Shown: positions 61,401 to 64,000 of the stretch, one piece after another | Layout of the letters: the number at the start of each line of letters is the position of its first letter | How positions within the stretch are numbered: the first letter of the stretch is position 1 | Source: Notospermus geniculatus | Taxonomy: Eukaryota; Nemertea; Pilidiophora; Heteronemertea; Lineidae | Assembly: GCA_002633025.1 (NCBI GenBank) | Contig: NMRB01000182.1 | Coordinates: 234,248 to 298,247, forward strand | Direction: 5' to 3' | DNA length: 64,000 nucleotides | Made by a program: the position numbers and the translations under genes | Notes under the pieces: model-generated | The model's database searches: none | The model's input: the letters and a program-made list of their open reading frames with translations, nothing else | What the model was told of the DNA's origin: nothing

Positions 61401-63646
61401 GGTTACGAATAAGGATAGCACAACGGGTGCAGTGTCTGCCAGGAGGGTGGTTAGCTTAGCGCACAACGCACCACGTCAGTACACCCTCAAAATCTCGGCT
61501 AGGAATGTCAGACCACTGGAAGGGAAGTTGGCCGGCAAAAGTAGTGAATCGTTCGTGACTGTTGTTATAAATATACAGGTAATATGCTTTGACACTGCAT
61601 GGTCAAATGGCGGACAGTTTTTCCAAATTCTCTTGAGGGCCAAATTGCATTCATTACCTTTCTCCTCAACCACAGTACTTGACATCTTCAACCATTTTTT
61701 CGGTAATTTGAGGTCACAAGTCTGTTTCTCAACTTTTGCAGGACATCAATGACAATATTCCAGTCTTTACCAAAAGTGTCTATAGTTTCATTGTGCTGGA
61801 AGACCAAACTACCAGTAAAAGCTTTGCAAAGTAAGTAATTTTTGCTTATACATCTTACATGTATGTATCTAATTGACAAGTGCCCAAAAAACATCGTTTT
61901 CGATATCCTTTTCTCAACTTCTACAGAAATTCCACAGACTCAACATATCAACGTACATGTATATTTGGCCTCTTAAGGGGGGGGGGGGTTACACGATTCA
62001 ACATTTGTTGAAAGTTGAAAGGTGTTGAATGTTGTTGAAAGCTGTTGAAGCTTCTAAACCCCCTTTCAACAGGTTGCCAGAAGAAACATGAAGCTATTTT
62101 GGCCACTTGTTGATAGACCCTGCGAAATGTGTTAAAAGTGGGTTAGACACTTTAACAGCTTTCAACGACGTTCAACACCTTTCAACTTTCAACACCTTTC
62201 AGCGAGTTGAATCGTGTCAACCCCCATTTATACAAATTCATTTTACAGGGTGGTTGCGATTGATTCTGACAGTGTAGCCAGCAACAAGAAATCTCATTAT
62301 TGGATTATAGGCGGGACTGGCACTGATAAGTTCAGGATTGACCATGACACTGGCGATCTCTTCCTCACTGAGTCACTTGACAGGGACCCACCAAAGAATG
62401 AAACTGGTTTCCAATTCGAAGTAATAATTCTTTCCTTTATACATTTATTGTCTGGAATAAAAGATTGTTGACCAATAAAGCCTCCTTCTCATGCAGAAAG
62501 ATAAACATGTCATCAGCTCTGATATGCCACCAAAATAGAAAGGAAATTAGCCACGTTCATACTTTCCCCTCTTTTCTCATGAGTTTCAAATATCCAACAT
62601 TCACAAAACACGACACGCAAAATGATAGGAAAAGTAAAGTCGTCTCCGAATTTGGCAAATTTTCGACCCCAACCGGGGTCTTCCTCAGGCACTTTCTAGT
62701 AGAGATCCCAGAAGTGAATGAGATTCTGGGATCTTTACAAGAAAGTGCCTGAGGAAGACCCCGGTTGGGGTCGAAAATTTGCCAAATTCGGAGACGACTT
62801 TGCTGATGAGATTTAAACTGAGGAATTATTATTGCCTTGCTTTAGGTTTCAGCCAGTGATCTTTCTCCTGCTGCCAACGGAACGATCATAAATGTGACTG
62901 CAACTGTTAATATTGATGTGAAAGATGTGAACGACAATGCTCCTCTTTTCTCCCAAGGTAAGAAGCAAATGGCAGTTCCAGATGACACTCATCACAGTCT
63001 CCTTAAAGCACCACTATGCAGGTTTTGTATCTCGCGATGGCCGACGTAACCTTTGACCTTTAGGCAACGTCGTACATGTATATGCATGGTCGACAAGACT
63101 GTTCAAATCGATCTATTTGAATGATCTAAGTTACCAACTACACATTGAGAGTGTTGCTACACATAAAAGAATGACGAGTTGAAGCATGGTACATACATGT
63201 ACTTACTTGATGAAGGGTTAGTCACGCTATAACAACACGTTGAACTTCTCGTGTGATGAAACGTATGGCGGCCATTTTTGTTTCGACATAGTATCAGTCC
63301 AGCCTCGGTGTTAACACTGGCTACATGTGTTATATAGGTTGGACAGGAGACCAGTCTTATCAAGGTGGGGAGGGAGAAAGTCACCTAATGCATACAGTCG
63401 GGCTTTTAACATTCTAATTGGCTGGGAGGGAAACCTTGTCGAAAGCACTCTAGGAGGTGCTAGTGGTACTAATGTATCGAATGTATTTATGTTCGATTTC
63501 TTGTCCTTCTTTTAGAATCATACACAGCCACGTTGAATGAAACAATCCCGGTGACAACAGAAATAAATCTGGGCATATCAGCTACTGATGTTGATGATGG
63601 TGTAAATGGTGAATTCTACTACATGTACTTCCTTGAAGGAACAAAG
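49432..63646 (+). CDS. Large non-classical cadherin, internal exons (at least 21), partial
   Basis: Twenty-one exons join in one frame with consistent phases: 49432-49497, 49939-50028, 50279-50368, 51594-51713, 52003-52131, 54003-54105, 54308-54420, 54991-55302, 55426-55590, 55754-55959, 56495-56624, 57266-57348, 57550-57634, 58123-58251, 60175-60233, 60574-60832, 61327-61578, 61742-61830, 62249-62420, 62846-62957, 63516-63646. The product has nine cadherin-repeat boundaries (VNDNVPQF, DGDDQDPIF, DRNDNRP, DRNDNTPQF, NLNNHRPQF, DTNDNVPKF, DINDNAPKF, DINDNIPVF, DVNDNAPLF), thus about eight full EC repeats plus partial ones. It is a calcium-dependent adhesion ectodomain; no signal peptide, membrane helix or cytoplasmic part is in the window. 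The DGDDxxPxF linker and repeat spacing recall PCDH15/Cad99C, Cad87A or cadherin-23 types; the subfamily is not settled. Confidence 0.93.
49560..49780. repeat. Inverted repeat in cadherin intron 1
   Basis: AAGAAATAAAAGTGGAAAAA and GAATTTTGCGCGAATTTTTC on the left are mirrored by GAAAAATTCGCGCAAAATTC and CTTTTATTTCTTACTCCC on the right. Palindromic MITE of about 200 bp, AT-rich centre. Confidence 0.8.
49939..50028 (+). CDS. Cadherin exon 2
   Basis: Acceptor CTTTGCAG, donor GTAAGA, phase 0. Encodes VYITNVNDNVPQFIDSPYF, a full calcium-linker NDN motif. Confidence 0.92.
50279..50368 (+). CDS. Cadherin exon 3
   Basis: Acceptor TTTTTCAG, donor GTAAGT, phase 0. Encodes LTPVSTTIFMFKNRAVDNDY, the start of the next EC repeat. 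Confidence 0.88.
50843..51032 (+). repeat. Three tandem copies of a 63-bp unit in intron 3
   Basis: GCATTACATGAATTTGTTTA ... CATCGCTCTGGCCAAGTCCT repeats at 50843, 50905 and 50968 with few differences. Confidence 0.9.
51217..51490. repeat. Nested MITEs, GGGTCGTATTCAT ends
   Basis: Outer ends GGTCGTATTCATATTAAGCG then GTTCTA, mirrored by TAGAACCGCTTTATGAATAA then GACCGG. An inner pair, GGTTCATTGGC and GCCAATGAACC, with GGTCCGTTTCCTGTCCG words, suggests a second element inside the first. Confidence 0.75.
51594..51713 (+). CDS. Cadherin exon 4
   Basis: Acceptor TTTTTTCAG, donor GTAAGT, phase 0. Encodes SEGKFKLTG to PLDYDKGQREYVLNVSAT; LDYDKG stands in for the usual LDRE. Confidence 0.92.
51872..51974. 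repeat. MITE, TAGGGAGGTT family, intron 4
   Basis: TAGGGAGGTTAAGAAATCAA and TTGATTTCTTAACCTCCCTA (103 bp in all), with TAAACGTTAAC/GTTTACGTTTA inside. Shares about 40 bp of its ends with the copy at 59561. Confidence 0.85.
52003..52131 (+). CDS. Cadherin exon 5
   Basis: Acceptor CCTTACAG, donor GTAAGT, phase 0. Encodes LTIKITDGDDQDPIFEKQHY; DGDDQDP replaces the NDNxP linker. Confidence 0.92.
52264..52567. repeat. G/C-rich element with AGGCCCGTAGCAGCC ends, intron 5
   Basis: AGGCCCGTAGCAGCC on the left and GGCTGCTACGGGCCT on the right; G and C runs (GGGGGGGCCGGGGGG and CCCCAGACCCCCC) with a TTTTTG middle. Similar to other G-rich repeats in the window. Confidence 0.75.
54003..54105 (+). CDS. 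Cadherin exon 6
   Basis: Acceptor CACTTTCAG, donor GTAAAT, ends in phase 1. Encodes FFSTPKMRAYDQDTGINQPV, a DxD-G-N type calcium segment. Confidence 0.9.
54308..54420 (+). CDS. Cadherin exon 7
   Basis: Acceptor CCCTTGCAG, donor GTAAAC, phase 1 to 0. Encodes GLIPLQQLDREKHSSWHLRI with the LDRE motif. Confidence 0.9.
54487..54884. repeat. MITE, TAGGGAGGTTTCG subtype, intron 7
   Basis: TAGGGAGGTTTCGCACATCT and AGATTTTGCGAAACCTCCCTA flank 398 bp; arms continue through GTACGAAATACGAAATT. Inner inverted words GAAGTGGAAATT also occur in the copy at 56672. Confidence 0.85.
54991..55302 (+). CDS. Cadherin exon 8
   Basis: Longest exon of the window (312 bp, phase 0). Contains DRNDNRP, then a nearly whole EC repeat with ATDPDEGDNA, GEIRV and LDREKKDKF. 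Confidence 0.95.
55426..55590 (+). CDS. Cadherin exon 9
   Basis: Acceptor ATTTCAG, donor GTAGGT, phase 0. Encodes ITITLEDRNDNTPQFYPSL and DLYENETVDTTVGE. Confidence 0.95.
55754..55959 (+). CDS. Cadherin exon 10 (GC donor)
   Basis: Acceptor CTTTATAG; ends CAGAAG|GCAAGT, so the intron starts with GC instead of GT; phase 0 to 2. Encodes ANDTDLGTNAKVKYALVFAS to YEYRLTITATDQPS. Confidence 0.9.
56047..56393. repeat. MITE with about 110-bp arms, CACTCTAAAAAGTGA ends, intron 10
   Basis: CACTCTAAAAAGTGAGGTGT on the left mirrors ACACTTCACTTTTTAGAGTG on the right; the arms extend through CTTTCATCCTTTTACACAAG and TATGGAATGGAAAATTATGG. Confidence 0.85.
56495..56624 (+). CDS. Cadherin exon 11
   Basis: Acceptor TTATTTCAG, donor GTGAAT, phase 2 to 0. 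Encodes VVHVKNLNNHRPQFINGPY; the NDN is altered to NNH, so calcium binding at this linker is probably weakened. Confidence 0.9.
56672..57062. repeat. MITE, TAGCGAGGTTTCG subtype, intron 11
   Basis: TAGCGAGGTTTCGCAAATCT and, inverted, TAGTGAGGTTTCGCAAACCT delimit 391 bp. The interior is colinear with the copy at 54487-54884, so both are one family. Confidence 0.85.
57266..57348 (+). CDS. Cadherin exon 12
   Basis: Acceptor GATGCAG, donor GTGAGT, ends in phase 2. Encodes ATDRDGVAGLKYSIISGDP. Confidence 0.92.
57550..57634 (+). CDS. Cadherin exon 13
   Basis: Acceptor TCCTGTAG, donor GTGAGTAA, phase 2 to 0. Encodes NQLDREKVPSYSLTVQVADE. The donor site overlaps the target duplication of a Penelope-type element. 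Confidence 0.92.
57650..57877 (+). mobile_element. Short Penelope-type element, intron 13
   Basis: Two head-to-head hammerhead-like arms plus the tail ACTATCATTTTGTGTGTCG then TTTTTTGTGCT. Target duplication GAGTAATTACAGG (57637-57649) against GAGTAACTGTAGG (57878-57890), 10 of 13 matching. The minus-strand arm keeps CCTGAGGAAGACCCCGGTTG and GAAA; the plus-strand arm is mutated (GACAA for GAAAA). Confidence 0.8.
58123..58251 (+). CDS. Cadherin exon 14
   Basis: Acceptor CTCTTCCAG, donor GTAAGG, phase 0. Encodes DITVVDTNDNVPKFTQSVYK. Confidence 0.95.
58325..58461. repeat. 137-bp palindromic MITE, intron 14
   Basis: TTAGGCTGACTTTACATCGG then GTGACACGCGACACG mirrors the right end CGTGTCGCGTGTCA then AAAGTCAGTCTAA. 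The outer TTA/TAA could be a Harbinger-type 3-bp target. Confidence 0.85.
59561..59706. repeat. MITE, TAGGGAGGTT family, intron 14
   Basis: TAGGGAGGTTTAGAAATCAA and, inverted, TACGGAGGTTTAGAAGTCAA, with ACGATAAACGTAAAC arms; 146 bp. Confidence 0.85.
60175..60233 (+). CDS. Cadherin exon 15
   Basis: Short exon (59 bp), acceptor TTCTTTCAG, donor GTAAGC, ends in phase 2. Encodes ATDADEGNNAKLTYLFGTS, the calcium-binding DxD-xGxN segment. Confidence 0.92.
60274..60519. repeat. MITE, AAGGCGGCGCACAC ends, intron 15
   Basis: AAGGCGGCGCACACTTGCGA on the left; right end inverted AAGGGCGGCGCACACGTGCGA. The inner GATGTCGCGGATGACATC is a local hairpin. Confidence 0.8.
60574..60832 (+). CDS. Cadherin exon 16
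   Basis: Acceptor ACCTTTCAG, donor GTAAGC, phase 2 to 0. Encodes LFSIDQISGEIKTSTDTLDR through DINDNAPKFQKSTYEATI. Confidence 0.95.
60957..61168. repeat. MITE, TATTTTAGAACGTTCC ends, intron 16
   Basis: GGTATTTTAGAACGTTCCTT to AAGGAACGTTCTAAAATACG is a palindrome related to 33801-33919, followed by a further half copy ending TTCTAGAATACGGCCC. Confidence 0.8.
61327..61578 (+). CDS. Cadherin exon 17
   Basis: Acceptor TTGTTTCAG, donor GTAATA, phase 0. Encodes SDVDEGTNQQVAFKIISGNA to SFVTVVINIQ; VSLAHNAPRQY takes the place of LDRE. Confidence 0.93.
61742..61830 (+). CDS. Cadherin exon 18
   Basis: Acceptor TTTTGCAG, donor GTAAGT, ends in phase 2. Encodes DINDNIPVFTKSVYSFIVLE. Confidence 0.93.
61984..62225. 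repeat. MITE built of GTTGAA words, intron 18
   Basis: GGGGGTTACACGATTCAACA and GGGGGTTGACACGATTCAAC are the inverted ends; the arms are AAGGTGTTGAATGTTGTTGA-like repeats. About 240 bp. Confidence 0.8.
62249..62420 (+). CDS. Cadherin exon 19
   Basis: Acceptor TTTTACAG, donor GTAATA, phase 2 to 0. Encodes KFRIDHDTGDLFLTESLDRD; the DxD-G-N segment is altered to DSDSVASNKK. Confidence 0.92.
62590..62805 (-). mobile_element. Short Penelope-type element, intron 19
   Basis: Minus-strand orientation: the shared tail lies at the left (AAAACACGACACGCAAAATG then ATAG). Both head-to-head arms keep CCTGAGGAAGACCCCGGTTG, GGGGTCGAAAATTTG and CAAATTCGGAGACGACTTT. Imperfect target duplication ATGAGTTTCAA (62579-62589) against ATGAGATTTAA (62806-62816). 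Best-preserved hammerhead-like copy of the window. Confidence 0.8.
62846..62957 (+). CDS. Cadherin exon 20
   Basis: Acceptor TGCTTTAG, donor GTAAGA, ends in phase 1. Encodes VNIDVKDVNDNAPLFSQ. Confidence 0.93.
63516..63646 (+). CDS. Cadherin exon 21, last in window
   Basis: Acceptor TTCTTTTAG, donor GTAAGT, phase 1 to 0. Encodes ESYTATLNETIPVTTEINLG and ATDVDDGVNGEF. The gene continues past the window end. Confidence 0.93.
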
Positions 63647-63749
63647 GTAAGTTCAATATCCCTTGATATGCTTGATGCTGAACTTCCTACTGATGTTAAA
63701 GAGCTACATGCGATATGTTCTTTACTGAGCTATGTTTGGTGGGGTATTC

Positions 63750-64000
63750 CAGGCGCGGATCTAGAGGGGGGGGGGTTGGGGGTCGTGACCCCCGCCTGCT
63801 CTCCACCAATTCGTCTACTCCCCTCGAATACGTACATTAATTGTATAACAAAACTGAGCAAAAATAAAGCTGCTGTTTTGATACTGAGATGCCATGCAGG
63901 AAATCGCGTCTACAGCTTTCTAGATTTCAAAATCTAGACCCCCATCAGCACGGGCACCTTCGGCGCCCACCTGCATTAACCACCTCCAGCGGCCCTGACC
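63750..64000. repeat. G/C-rich mobile repeat, partial, last intron
   Basis: GGCGCGGATCTAGAGGGGGG then GTTGGGGGTCGTGACCCCCG, ending in CTAGACCCCCATCAGCACGG. Same general type as 34997-35170; cut by the window end. Confidence 0.5.

Overview
The window is eukaryotic: spliced exons with GT-AG introns, very high transposon content, (GT)n microsatellites, and many AGGCCTA and ACATGTA words. The element set (BEL/Pao and Ty3/gypsy LTR elements, a Penelope-like reverse transcriptase, Harbinger and Merlin relics, foldback elements resembling sea-urchin TU elements, many palindromic MITEs) points to a marine invertebrate, most likely a deuterostome such as an echinoderm or hemichordate. That placement is inference. 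No bacterial-type gene structure is present. Two assembly gaps (10241-11167 and 35243-35758) and a single N at 49414 interrupt the sequence.

Layout. 1-9.1 kb: a 1.4-1.5 kb dispersed repeat rich in TGACCTTGA words, split by a young BEL/Pao element (2270-8190, 235-bp LTRs, TGACC target duplication) and by a short Penelope-type inverted element (8519-8751). 10-11.5 kb: Penelope-like RT fragment cut by a gap. 12.2-16.5 kb: a Harbinger transposase pseudogene, minus strand, broken by an AT-rich palindromic element and a 2.07-kb foldback element, which itself carries a MITE. 18.4-18.9 kb: a BESS-type ORF remnant. 19-26 kb: MITEs, tRNA-derived sequences and a second Harbinger N-terminal relic. 26.9-27.9 kb: an intact single-exon rhodopsin-type GPCR, minus strand; small relics of related receptors lie at 30.3 and 32.5 kb. 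31.9-34.1 kb: another Penelope-type short element, a third Harbinger relic and a Merlin relic. 34.4-41.1 kb: tandem repeats, inverted repeats, a reverse-oriented copy of the TGACCTTGA repeat, MITEs and a 31-bp minisatellite. 41.2-41.9 kb: an ORF made of exact 23-residue repeats (STPR-like). 41.9-49.4 kb: a Ty3/gypsy element inserted in that ORF. 49.4 kb to the end: at least 21 exons of a large non-classical cadherin, plus strand, both ends outside the window, with introns full of MITEs.

How it fits together. The two host genes that look functional are the GPCR and the cadherin; most remaining sequence is mobile DNA in several nested layers. The most unusual item is the gypsy element: it has an SGNH-hydrolase-like ORF between the 5' LTR and gag, a second retropepsin-like DTG motif at the far end of pol, and about eleven scattered copies of a GGTGTACATGCC-like 12-mer in leader and coding DNA. 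The second is a family of four short elements (two head-to-head HHR-like arms in three, 11-16 bp target duplications, shared tail) that appear to be mobilised by a Penelope-like element.
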